DNA of 57,730 bases from Ruminococcus sp. (GTDB lineage: Bacteria > Bacillota > Clostridia > Oscillospirales > Ruminococcaceae), in contig SVNU01000004.1 of the NCBI GenBank assembly GCA_015066715.1, positions 1 through 57,730 of the forward strand. The letters are read 5' to 3'. The notes under the pieces were generated by a model. That model was given only the letters and a program-made list of their open reading frames with translations. It was not told the origin of the DNA and searched no databases. Within the stretch, counting starts at the first letter, position 1. Each line of letters begins with the position of its first letter. Made by a program: the position numbers and the translations under genes. Positions 33,832 to 41,374 of this stretch are shown here, one piece after another.

Positions 33832-34641
33832 ATGGAAAAACAATTACTGAATCTGTATAAAGAGATTTTCAATGCTAAAAACAATACTCCTGTATGGGCT
33901 ACGCACAAGGTTACATTAGGGCATGAGAATGAACTGGTGCATTGTCCGATTCCCTTTGTCGGAAAGAATTATTCTGCTCAGGACAAGAAAATACTTTTGT
34001 ATGCAAGTGCCGAAAATCTGTCTGATTATTATAAAAATGGAGGATACCTGGATGATGATAACTTCGCTGTTAATCGTCATCGGAATTTTTATAATGATTC
34101 TGTTTCAAAGAATATGTTTTTCCCGAATGTACATATTCAACCAATAAATGATGGTGTACTTCTTATTGTTGCTTTGTATGTATATCAGAAATATTGCAAT
34201 AATGATAATGTTACTCCTTCTGAATTTATGGAAAGAATTGCATTTGCTAATTATTGCAAATATACCATTCAATCTTCAGAAAAGAATAAGGATTATGCAT
34301 CAAATGCAGAATATTTAAAAGAATCTCATAGTTATATTGAACAAGATATTGCTGTTCTTAAACCAGATATAATTATTATGCCAAAATCCATATATCAGAT
34401 CAATAAAAAGTTTATTGACAGCATAAAGGGGAGTGCAGTAATTATTCCGATATATCAAATCAATGCTCGTAATGTAAATCTTCGCATAAAGAAGTATCCT
34501 TCTACGGAGTATTCGAAATTAAATAGCGTAATAGCTGAATGGTATGATAAGTTGGAGAGTAACGGTTTTAAAGGAAAGACAAAAGAAAATTTTCTTTCAG
34601 TATTTAAATATATAAATGAATGCATATCGCAAATTGAGTAG
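33832..34641 (+). CDS. Uncharacterised 269-residue protein (uracil-DNA-glycosylase-like fold possible)
   Basis: TAGGAG precedes the ATG. KILLYASAENLSDYY early and LKPDIIIMPKSIYQINKKF near residue 182 have the pattern of beta strands in the UDG-like superfamily (a loop after strand 1 and a late 'P-x-I-I' strand). The active-site residues of known UDGs are not evident. Treat as unknown. Confidence 0.5.
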   Translation: MEKQLLNLYKEIFNAKNNTPVWATHKVTLGHENELVHCPIPFVGKNYSAQDKKILLYASAENLSDYYKNGGYLDDDNFAVNRHRNFYNDSVSKNMFFPNVHIQPINDGVLLIVALYVYQKYCNNDNVTPSEFMERIAFANYCKYTIQSSEKNKDYASNAEYLKESHSYIEQDIAVLKPDIIIMPKSIYQINKKFIDSIKGSAVIIPIYQINARNVNLRIKKYPSTEYSKLNSVIAEWYDKLESNGFKGKTKENFLSVFKYINECISQIE

Positions 34642-34767
34642 TTGTAAAGGGGAACTGCGAAAAATTCTGTAAAAACAAAAACTTTGATTTTATATTACTG
34701 AATCTTGATTCAAAATGGGATTTGTGGTATAATTAATAAATAATTAAAAATCAAAGGGAGTGAGAAG

Positions 34768-35853
34768 ATGACATTTGTTCTGATGAATAAAGATGTGCCA
34801 TGGCTTTTGTTCAACTGTAAACGAGATGAATATGATGAAGTACAACTGAAAGAACTTGAATGGCTTACAGATATGCGTCCCATAGGTTATGGTGATTTGT
34901 TCAGCTTTCTGGATAGAAGAAAAGCTCCCAAGCATCGAAAGCATATCGAACAGCTTCTTGAAAGATATGGCTGTGCAGATATTGATGGATTTATTCAGGT
35001 AACTCATGCCGTTTCCCTCAATGACACCTTCTGGGTAAAGGAGCAGAATAGCAGCCTGCAATGGGAAGATGTTTCCCTTTACAGTAATACATTTGATGAA
35101 ATGATTGCCAATGCGGCATTTGATGGAGCAATGAGTGATACAGATATGTCCTCAACCTCTCCCGAATTCGGAACAGACGGCTCATATGCAAAGTGCTGGG
35201 TCAGAGAACCAGATGGAATATATCTCTGCAAAAGCGGAAGTGCTACATTTGAGCTTGAGCCGCTTTCGGAATATCTTTCTTCACAGCTTGCCGAAATAAT
35301 CTGCAATGATACCGTGACTTATGATATGGCTTTTCTTCATGAAAAGCTTGTCAGCAAATGCCGTCTTTTTACCGATGAGCATTACGGACTGATAAAGATA
35401 GGTAGGGTAGTCAGTGGAAGTAAATCTGTTGCATCTCTGCTTGAATACTATGAAAAAATCGGCAACGGTGATGATTTCAGACGTATGTGCATATTTGACG
35501 CTCTTATTCTGAATATTGACAGACACCTCGGTAATTTCGGTGTATTAGCCGATAATGATACTATGGAAGTTATCAGAATGGCTCCCGTATTTGATAATAA
35601 CCGTTCGTTGTGTTTTGATCTGGATAATGACCAATTGGAAAATATTGAGTGGTATCTGAAAAGGGTTAAGCCTTCGATTGGTTCGGACTTTATAGCAACC
35701 GCAAGAGGACTGATGACCGATGAAATACGTCAGGAGTTAAAAAACTTGAGCGGATTTCACTTTAGGCAGCATCCGACCATTAGTGTTGACCCCAAAAGGC
35801 TTGACCTGTTGAGTGACATTGTAAATCGTCAGATTGATAGAATACTGAATTGA
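34768..35853 (+). CDS. HipA-like protein kinase domain protein
   Basis: A 361-residue protein with AAAGGGAG before ATG and a promoter-like TATAAT at 34727. GSYAKCWVREPDGIYLCKSG is the N-lobe glycine/lysine region. DALILNIDRHLGNFGVLAD carries the catalytic D-x-x-x-x-N of HipA kinases, and APVFDNNRSL the metal-binding DN. The N-terminal 100 residues differ from HipA. No HipB-type gene is adjacent on the left. The gene is the last cargo gene before the right arm sites. Confidence 0.8.
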   Translation: MTFVLMNKDVPWLLFNCKRDEYDEVQLKELEWLTDMRPIGYGDLFSFLDRRKAPKHRKHIEQLLERYGCADIDGFIQVTHAVSLNDTFWVKEQNSSLQWEDVSLYSNTFDEMIANAAFDGAMSDTDMSSTSPEFGTDGSYAKCWVREPDGIYLCKSGSATFELEPLSEYLSSQLAEIICNDTVTYDMAFLHEKLVSKCRLFTDEHYGLIKIGRVVSGSKSVASLLEYYEKIGNGDDFRRMCIFDALILNIDRHLGNFGVLADNDTMEVIRMAPVFDNNRSLCFDLDNDQLENIEWYLKRVKPSIGSDFIATARGLMTDEIRQELKNLSGFHFRQHPTISVDPKRLDLLSDIVNRQIDRILN

Positions 35854-35919
35854 ATTAAATCCGATAAAATGATTAATGAAATATATGTTTTTTGTTTTTG
35901 ATATTAATGACAAGCTTTT

Positions 35920-35951
35920 TTTGTCCACGATTTGTCCACGGATTTGTGGAC
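35920..35951. promoter_or_regulatory. Right cluster of candidate integrase arm-type sites
   Basis: TTTGTCCACGA (35920-35930) and TTTGTCCACGG (35931-35941) in tandem, then inverted GTGGAC at 35946-35951. Same order and spacing pattern as at 274-312. Confidence 0.7.
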
Positions 35952-36042
35952 ACACATATTATCAAATGATTTTTTATATGTGAACTATGATTGCAACAAT
36001 ACACTTCAAATAACGTAATATAGCCATTTGTAGGGTGTGATT

Positions 36043-36516
36043 ATGCTTTTGAAGAAAAAGATCAAAAACTGCGTCTGTGCTTGGGTAACAACCCAATGGT
36101 TGGTGCTACTGTTGCTTGTGCCGTTGCGGTTGAGGAAAGCTGGAAAAAGTAATTCTGGACTTACCCAACTTGCGAAAGCAAGAATAGAAAAAGGTCTTAG
36201 TATTGCCGATATAACTCGACTTACAGGCTTAAGCTATGATAATTATATCAAGTACGAGCATGAAGAGATTGAGGAGCAATACAAGTGCATCGAAACGCTG
36301 AAAAAGCTTTCAGATGTCCTTGGTGTAGACCTTTTGACTGATTACCATAAATTTAAGATGGAATCTTCTCAATTTGTATGTGAATATATGGAAAGAAACA
36401 ATATTTCAATCCGTAAATTTGCTGAAAAATGTGGAGTGAGCGACACTACTGTCAAGAATTGGCGTAAAGGTGTTTGTGCACCGTCTTACGAAATATGGGA
36501 AAAGTTTTTTAAATAA
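36043..36516 (+). CDS. Double-HTH (XRE-like) regulator with a 5' end fused to island DNA
   Basis: From the ATG at 36043 (AGGGTG upstream) the frame encodes 157 residues. The first 35 are produced by element DNA and by the attR repeat read in a second frame; they contain a hydrophobic run (TTQWLVLLLLVPL) unlike an HTH protein. The genuine protein begins about residue 40 (GLTQLAKARIEKGLSIADI). It holds two helix-turn-helix domains, the second ending GVSDTTVKNWRKG. The original start was probably lost in the rearrangement that made this junction, so function of the chimera is doubtful. Confidence 0.55.
   Translation: MLLKKKIKNCVCAWVTTQWLVLLLLVPLRLRKAGKSNSGLTQLAKARIEKGLSIADITRLTGLSYDNYIKYEHEEIEEQYKCIETLKKLSDVLGVDLLTDYHKFKMESSQFVCEYMERNNISIRKFAEKCGVSDTTVKNWRKGVCAPSYEIWEKFFK
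36082..36137 (+). repeat. attR: right attachment-site direct repeat
   Basis: Copy of 106-161 with one mismatch. In the GGGtGRT frame it continues into codons for ESWKK and TAA at 36150-36152, the apparently displaced tail of the target gene. Confidence 0.9.
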
Positions 36517-36520
36517 TTAA

Positions 36521-36555
36521 TAGGCTGTTGTACCGATTGGTATGACAGCCTATTT
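36521..36555 (+). terminator. Terminator after the double-HTH gene
   Basis: TAGGCTGT / ACAGCCTA stem followed by TTTTCTTTTT. Confidence 0.7.
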
Positions 36556-36593
36556 TCTTTTTACAGATTGAACTATGCAGGATTTGGTATTAT

Positions 36594-36665
36594 AAAATTG
36601 ATATCAATTCAGCATATGAAACAGGTTACTTAAAGGAACCGAGTATTCTGGAGCAGATAAAGTGA
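36594..36665 (+). pseudogene. 3' fragment of a DUF4132-family gene
   Basis: The plus strand reads YLKEPSILEQIK and stop (36633-36665). This resembles the end of the intact 1710-residue DUF4132 protein (IKDPSILAQIR), and the DNA is also similar there (36632-36665 against 54394-54426). Only about 24 codons remain in frame upstream. It implies that a second DUF4132 gene was deleted in this scar zone. Confidence 0.55.
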
Positions 36666-36707
36666 AACGATGCAATCTCGTTATAGATATCTACAAATTT
36701 TTGAGTG

Positions 36708-36733
36708 AGAGTTCAAATCCTTCTATCCACGCA
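36708..36733 (+). other. Possible tRNA 3'-end remnant
   Basis: GAGAGTTCAAATCCTTC looks like a T arm (GTTCAAATCC loop), followed by an acceptor-like TATCCAC. No anticodon or D arm and no matching 5' acceptor strand could be found upstream. It may be an old att core derived from a tRNA gene, or chance. Confidence 0.35.
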
Positions 36734-36758
36734 TAAATTGACGATAAGTCGTCAACTA

Positions 36759-36789
36759 AAAGTCCGCAAACACATTGTTTGCGGACTTT
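36759..36789. terminator. Strong terminator in the scar zone
   Basis: Perfect 14-bp stem AAAGTCCGCAAACA / TGTTTGCGGACTTT with a 3-base loop. A smaller dyad TTGACGA-TAAG-TCGTCAA lies just before it. The remainder of 36666-36872 shows no gene. Confidence 0.8.
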
Positions 36790-36872
36790 GTTTCGTTGGT
36801 TGGTGATTTTATAGCGGAGTTGTCAAAAAGAAACAGAATGATAAATAAAAAATGTCAGCCTTTTAATAACAT

Positions 36873-38789
36873 TTACTTTTCAATGGATATTGAGCTATAA
36901 TTTTGCAAGCCTGCGCTTGCGTTACAAATATAAAATTGATACTCTCCTGCTTCGGGTGCTGTGAAAGGCATGGATAATCCATTTTCAGTGACCTTTCCGC
37001 TGTATAGTTCAACTGCATTGTTGTTGAATATATATCCGGCAATAAGGCGTTCTCCATTGTCATCAGCGTATTCAGGAGTGAGATTTGGAACAATATTTAT
37101 AACAGCACTTTCATTTTCATTGAATGAAAAGCCTGCTTTATTCTGGCTGCCAAGTATAATCGTCTGACCATTGCCGTATGCGATTTTCTCCCAATATCCG
37201 TCATCGGAAGCAAGCATATACATATCCTCTGTAGGTAAGAAATCGCCATTTGTTTTAATCTCATCAGGCGATATTTTTTTGCCGATATCCTCAAGCATTG
37301 AAAATCCGTTTACGGGATTTTGCGGCAATGGCTCTGCGATAACAAGAGCCTTGTCATATTCCGTCAAAACGTATTCCAAATTCAGCTCCTCCGATACAAA
37401 GAAGGGGACATCGTCAAAGCCTGTGAAGCCGATACTTTTCCAGCTGTCATCGGCAATATAAATGCGTGCGGAAACCTCGTAGCAATCCTTGTTTCCTCCT
37501 GCGATAAAGCTGCTTTGTCCGTCATCATGAGTAAAAGACATATCTATTATTCCATCATAGCTTAAAAGTAATTCCAAAACAACGAAGTTTAATCCGTTTT
37601 CATTTTCAAGATAAACATCATTGATTGTGACGCTTTTAATATCAATATCACGACCGTTGATTTTTATGTCATTGCTTTCATATGTGTTTTTTCCTCCGTA
37701 TACATTGATAACATATTTTGAATCTGTAAGATAATGTACGGTGTAAAGTCCTTCTTCGTCAGACATAAGATAACCGCCATTAGTGGAGCAATATATATTG
37801 TGCTCCTTAAATCGAAAATCGTAATGTGTAATCGGAACAGTGCTTGTTGTATCAGCAGAAACAACAGTTGAATTGAGCGGGTTTGTACAGAGAATTGCAC
37901 AGGCTGTAAGAACTGCAATCACTGAAACAACAGAAATTATCAGCTTTGGCTTTTTAAATTTAATCACGTTTTTCACCCTTTCCTTAACGCTTGTTTCACC
38001 AAATGCAAGAGGGACAGGCAATCCGCTTCTGCGCATTGACGTATGCAGTAAGGCTTCCGAGTAGCTTGCTTTTTCGCCGCACATTTTCAGCACAGCTTCA
38101 TCGCAGGACATTTCCATATCCTTGTTATAAAATACATATGCAAGCCAGATAATCGGGTTAAACCAATGAAGACACAGAGCAATAAATGCAAGAAGCTTTG
38201 TTATGTGGTCAAACCTGCGTATATGTATGTGTTCATGAAGAATAATCAGTTTACGCTCGCTGTTAGGAAGACCCTGCGGAACATAGATTTTAGGTAATAT
38301 ACCCAGTGTAAAAGCGGTAAAAATGCGGTCGGATTCGTATATGCGGTCTTCTGATTTTATTGCCGTTTCAAGCTTTTGGGACAGCGACACATATGAGATT
38401 ATTCCATACAAGCTGAGAACTGCAAAACCTGTCAGCCAGATTGCAAACAATATTATGTCTGCATCAATTCTGCGGCTTTCCGCAGAGGATTCTGTTATCG
38501 GTGGAGCATCGATTGTATAAACAGGTTCAGCAACAGCAGTGTAATCAACCTGATGTGTAATGATTTCTTTAGGTGGTTCATATAAATCAGGCTTGTCAAA
38601 CACATTGTACAAGCTTAATCCACTTTCTATTCCAAAGGGACACAGACACCGAAACAGAACAACCAGCCACAGGATATAGCTCCATTTTTTCGGAGCACCC
38701 TTCAGCAGAAATCTTATCAGCATGACCGCAATAGCGGCAATGCTTGCCATAATCGTCATTTTTTCAAGAGTAACGATAAATGTATTCAT
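36873..38789 (-). CDS. BlaR1/MecR1-type M56 membrane metallopeptidase with an atypical sensor domain
   Basis: A 638-residue protein. N-terminal membrane helices surround the M56 zinc peptidase (HEHIHIRRFDHI, about residues 180-191; then EMSCDEAVL). In the classical family ligand binding outside the cell triggers cleavage of the BlaI-type repressor. Here the 330-residue extracellular part lacks the SxxK/SxN/KTG motifs of penicillin-binding sensors and looks beta-rich, ending with TAPEAGEYQFYIC. It therefore probably senses something other than beta-lactams. It follows the BlaI-type gene by 2 bases. Confidence 0.85.
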   Translation of the reverse strand: MNTFIVTLEKMTIMASIAAIAVMLIRFLLKGAPKKWSYILWLVVLFRCLCPFGIESGLSLYNVFDKPDLYEPPKEIITHQVDYTAVAEPVYTIDAPPITESSAESRRIDADIILFAIWLTGFAVLSLYGIISYVSLSQKLETAIKSEDRIYESDRIFTAFTLGILPKIYVPQGLPNSERKLIILHEHIHIRRFDHITKLLAFIALCLHWFNPIIWLAYVFYNKDMEMSCDEAVLKMCGEKASYSEALLHTSMRRSGLPVPLAFGETSVKERVKNVIKFKKPKLIISVVSVIAVLTACAILCTNPLNSTVVSADTTSTVPITHYDFRFKEHNIYCSTNGGYLMSDEEGLYTVHYLTDSKYVINVYGGKNTYESNDIKINGRDIDIKSVTINDVYLENENGLNFVVLELLLSYDGIIDMSFTHDDGQSSFIAGGNKDCYEVSARIYIADDSWKSIGFTGFDDVPFFVSEELNLEYVLTEYDKALVIAEPLPQNPVNGFSMLEDIGKKISPDEIKTNGDFLPTEDMYMLASDDGYWEKIAYGNGQTIILGSQNKAGFSFNENESAVINIVPNLTPEYADDNGERLIAGYIFNNNAVELYSGKVTENGLSMPFTAPEAGEYQFYICNASAGLQNYSSISIEK

Positions 38790-38791
38790 AA

Positions 38792-39151
38792 TTATTCCTT
38801 TGCTTTGTCAATCATCTTTTTCAATTCTTCCGCTTCTTCAGCAGTTATTTTCTTTCCGTCAAGAAATGCAGAAATAAACGCAGGCAGAGAACCGTCGAAA
38901 TTCTTTTCTATTACTGTTTCGCTTTCATATTTTGCGACCTGTTCACGGCGAACAAGTGCCGTAACAACAGCATTTTCATTTTTTACAAAGCCACGTTCTG
39001 CAAGCTTTCTTATCATATTGAATACCGTAGATTTTTTCCAACCAAGCTTCTCAAGGCAAAGCTTTGAGAGTGCTGTCGAGTTTACAGGCTCATTTTCCCA
39101 GATAATCGACAACAGACGGTATTCGGCGTCAAAGAGCTTATATTCGTCCAT
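38792..39151 (-). CDS. BlaI/MecI-type transcriptional repressor
   Basis: A 119-residue protein; start at MDEYKLFDAEY, preceded by AAAGGAG. The winged helix (LSKLCLEKLGWKKSTVFNMI) and dimerisation tail fit the BlaI family. Two identical-arm operators lie upstream (39172-39189 and 39262-39279), so it is probably autoregulated together with the M56 gene. Confidence 0.9.
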   Translation of the reverse strand: MDEYKLFDAEYRLLSIIWENEPVNSTALSKLCLEKLGWKKSTVFNMIRKLAERGFVKNENAVVTALVRREQVAKYESETVIEKNFDGSLPAFISAFLDGKKITAEEAEELKKMIDKAKE

Positions 39152-39171
39152 AAAATATCTCCTTTCTTGTT

Positions 39172-39189
39172 GGTTTGTTTTGACAAACC
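39172..39189. promoter_or_regulatory. BlaI-type operator 1
   Basis: GGTTTGT-TTTG-ACAAACC, a perfect 7-bp inverted repeat with 4-base spacer, 21 bases upstream of the repressor start. Confidence 0.75.
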
Positions 39190-39261
39190 TTTGTAATAAG
39201 TTTATCACGACAAACCTCAGATGTCAATGTAATATATAGACAAAAATATCTTTACAAATTT

Positions 39262-39279
39262 GGTTTGTTGGTACAAACC
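39262..39279. promoter_or_regulatory. BlaI-type operator 2
   Basis: GGTTTGT-TGGT-ACAAACC has the same arms and spacer length as operator 1, 90 bases apart centre to centre. A half site (ACAAACC) lies at about 39210. Dual sites would allow cooperative binding. Confidence 0.75.
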
Positions 39280-39302
39280 ATTGCTTTGTAAAATAAAAAA
39301 GT

Positions 39303-39326
39303 AAGGGTACCGAGATGGTACCCTTT
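39303..39326 (-). terminator. Terminator of the lipoprotein gene
   Basis: AAGGGTACC / GGTACCCTT stem; on the minus strand it is followed by a T-rich tract. Confidence 0.8.
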
Positions 39327-39349
39327 TGCTATAAATTGAATATGAAGCT

Positions 39350-40564
39350 TCAAAACCCAACCCAAACCAGATTATCCTCATTAACTATATCATTATATGC
39401 CAGTCCTAACTCTACGGAAAGCAAACCAAAACAATCTCCGATAATTGTAAAATCGTCACTTCCTGCCGACAGCTTAATAGTCTTGTTGTTCTTGTTCAGA
39501 AGCATAACATTGTTAAACCCATCGGTGAGAATTACAAACCTTTCGTCAGGCTTTTCGGACAGCTTTTTCAGTAAAGCAGAACGTGTGCCATTGTTTATGG
39601 AATAGCTTGTAATCAGCTTGCTTCCATCCATATTGAAGTGCAATGTGCCGATTTCTTCAAGGTCTTGCGTAAAAATGAAGCATTGCATTGTTTTTTCAAC
39701 CTTGTTTGTATTTACATTATACATTTCCGCACCGCAAACTGAAAAGTAACAGCCGCTCATATTGCTTGCTGACGGCTCAGATGAAAAGTAATCTCTGACC
39801 TGCTGTTGAAAGGTATTGTCAATAAGAAGTTTGTACAAATCAACAATTGGTTCGTGTTCAGTATTAAGCACAGATATGTCACAGGTGTTGTGCGTAACGA
39901 CGTTACCTATTATTTCATATGATAATATATTGTCTTCAAGATTGTATGCATTATATAAGTTCTGAATGTTACTGATATGAGGAGAATAGCCTGATATGGT
40001 GTATACTGTATTATCTTCAAGTATGGCATACTCTGATACTCCTGCATAAACCATAGCAAATTCCTTTTGTGGATTAGCTTCAAGAAGCTCACAAAGCTTG
40101 TCTTCATTGTCGGAAAACGCAATCTTAGCAACCTCTGCTGCACCATCCTTTTTTCGTTGCAATGCCATTTCTCCGCACAATTTTCCGTTTTGGAGCATAG
40201 GCAGCGTTAAAAAATTATAGTCAAGACAATTCGTTTCTGCATTAACGTGATAATAACCATTAGTGCTGATTTGGCAATCTTCAGGTATTATGCCCATTTT
40301 CATTTCGGAAGTTACTTGTTGTAAAATTTCCTCTTCTGTAAAAGGTACACCTGATGTATAGACCTGAGCATTTCCGTCAAGGTAAGGTTCTTCTGTATTT
40401 CCTGCTATTGTTGTTTCAAGTGATAAATTATTATTTGATTCGCTTACTTCTTTTACAGTTGCTCCCGAATTTTTGTCAATTGTTTTACAAGCTGCCAAGG
40501 TAACAACAATGAAAAATAAACATACAATAAGTTTAATATATTGCATACTGTAATGGTCAAGCAT
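39350..40564 (-). CDS. Predicted lipoprotein, unknown function
   Basis: A 404-residue protein with AGGGGTG before the ATG. The N-terminal signal ends in VTLAACK, a lipobox with Cys26, so it should be tethered to the outer membrane face. The rest is a soluble mixed domain with no recognised family. It is a single gene with its own terminator, close to but not obviously part of the BlaI regulon. Confidence 0.65.
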   Translation of the reverse strand: MLDHYSMQYIKLIVCLFFIVVTLAACKTIDKNSGATVKEVSESNNNLSLETTIAGNTEEPYLDGNAQVYTSGVPFTEEEILQQVTSEMKMGIIPEDCQISTNGYYHVNAETNCLDYNFLTLPMLQNGKLCGEMALQRKKDGAAEVAKIAFSDNEDKLCELLEANPQKEFAMVYAGVSEYAILEDNTVYTISGYSPHISNIQNLYNAYNLEDNILSYEIIGNVVTHNTCDISVLNTEHEPIVDLYKLLIDNTFQQQVRDYFSSEPSASNMSGCYFSVCGAEMYNVNTNKVEKTMQCFIFTQDLEEIGTLHFNMDGSKLITSYSINNGTRSALLKKLSEKPDERFVILTDGFNNVMLLNKNNKTIKLSAGSDDFTIIGDCFGLLSVELGLAYNDIVNEDNLVWVGF

Positions 40565-40581
40565 TTTTGTAACACCCCTAA

Positions 40582-40710
40582 TTATTTCACACCTAACATT
40601 TTCTCATAAGGCGTTAAGTATCCATCATAAGAATGAGGATAAATCTGATTATACCAACCCTGATTGGAATGAAGTATTAGTTCTTCAGATTTGCAGTATG
40701 TTGCTTTCAA
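40582..40710 (-). pseudogene. Short remnant, possibly transposase-derived
   Basis: The minus strand reads KATYCKSEELILHSNQGWYN and stops 21 codons later after TPYEKMLGVK. LHSNQGW resembles the LHSDQGW motif of IS3-family integrase domains, but the following part does not match. No start with a ribosome binding site was found. It lies between two genes and is likely a fusion scar. Confidence 0.4.
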
Positions 40711-40739
40711 AACAGAAAAATATAGCAATAATTATTCTT

Positions 40740-41312
40740 TTAAGCATATAAATACATATCTTCCATTGAAATGCTAAAATAGCAACTATCCGAATAGCCA
40801 AGATGCTTATCATTTAATACTTCAATTAATACTGACGAACATAGTATATATGCACCGTCTTGAATTATATCATTTGAATCAACTTTGATATGTGATGTTA
40901 AAATTATGGTTTCGTATGGTTGGAAAACATATGTATATATATCACCTGTAGCAACGGGATTGACATTGGAATAGCTTGCCAATTCCGCTACTTGTTCATA
41001 GGAATCATGTCCTGACATAATATTTACCGCTAATTCCTGTTCTGTCATATTGGTTAGCTTATATTGAATAGTAAATTCATCACCAATTTGTACATTTGTG
41101 TAATTTGATGCATCAAAATCAGTTGTCAGGGAAAACCACGCAAGTTTGGAATATTTCATCTGTTCAATCTCTGTTTCTGTGAAAGCATCGTATATGCTGT
41201 TATTTGTTTTATTATATATAGAATTTTTATTGAAATATAGTGTGGATAGAATTATTGCTAAAAGAATTATTATACTTGCTTCAATTATTATAATAACCTT
41301 ATATTTCTTCAT
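40740..41312 (-). CDS. Membrane-anchored extracytoplasmic protein, unknown function
   Basis: A 190-residue protein; start at MKKYKVIII from AAAGGAAAT. One N-terminal hydrophobic helix (VIIIIEASIIILLAIILSTL) is followed by an outside domain of about 155 residues with beta-rich character. No family recognised. Confidence 0.65.
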   Translation of the reverse strand: MKKYKVIIIIEASIIILLAIILSTLYFNKNSIYNKTNNSIYDAFTETEIEQMKYSKLAWFSLTTDFDASNYTNVQIGDEFTIQYKLTNMTEQELAVNIMSGHDSYEQVAELASYSNVNPVATGDIYTYVFQPYETIILTSHIKVDSNDIIQDGAYILCSSVLIEVLNDKHLGYSDSCYFSISMEDMYLYA

Positions 41313-41374
41313 ATTATTTCCTTTCAAATACAAATTCTAACATAATCTATATATACGAAAAAGCACCCCATACG

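Larger units (their letters stand above)
106..36137. mobile_element. Integrated genomic island (about 36 kb), integrase type, non-conjugative as seen
   Basis: The island is bounded by the 56-bp repeats and by matching candidate integrase arm-site clusters at 274-312 and 35920-35951. Integrase and excisionase sit at the left end. It carries a leftward replication and recombination module and a rightward cargo arm. No relaxase, VirD4/FtsK-type coupling protein, VirB4 ATPase, capsid, terminase or lysis gene was recognised. An integrative mobilisable element or a phage-satellite-like island therefore fits better than an ICE or a prophage. Confidence 0.85.

Noticed and set aside
106-36137. Conjugation machinery or prophage structural genes in the island
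   Set aside because: I read all island proteins and found no relaxase, VirB4/VirD4-like ATPase, terminase, portal or capsid, so ICE and prophage labels were dropped.
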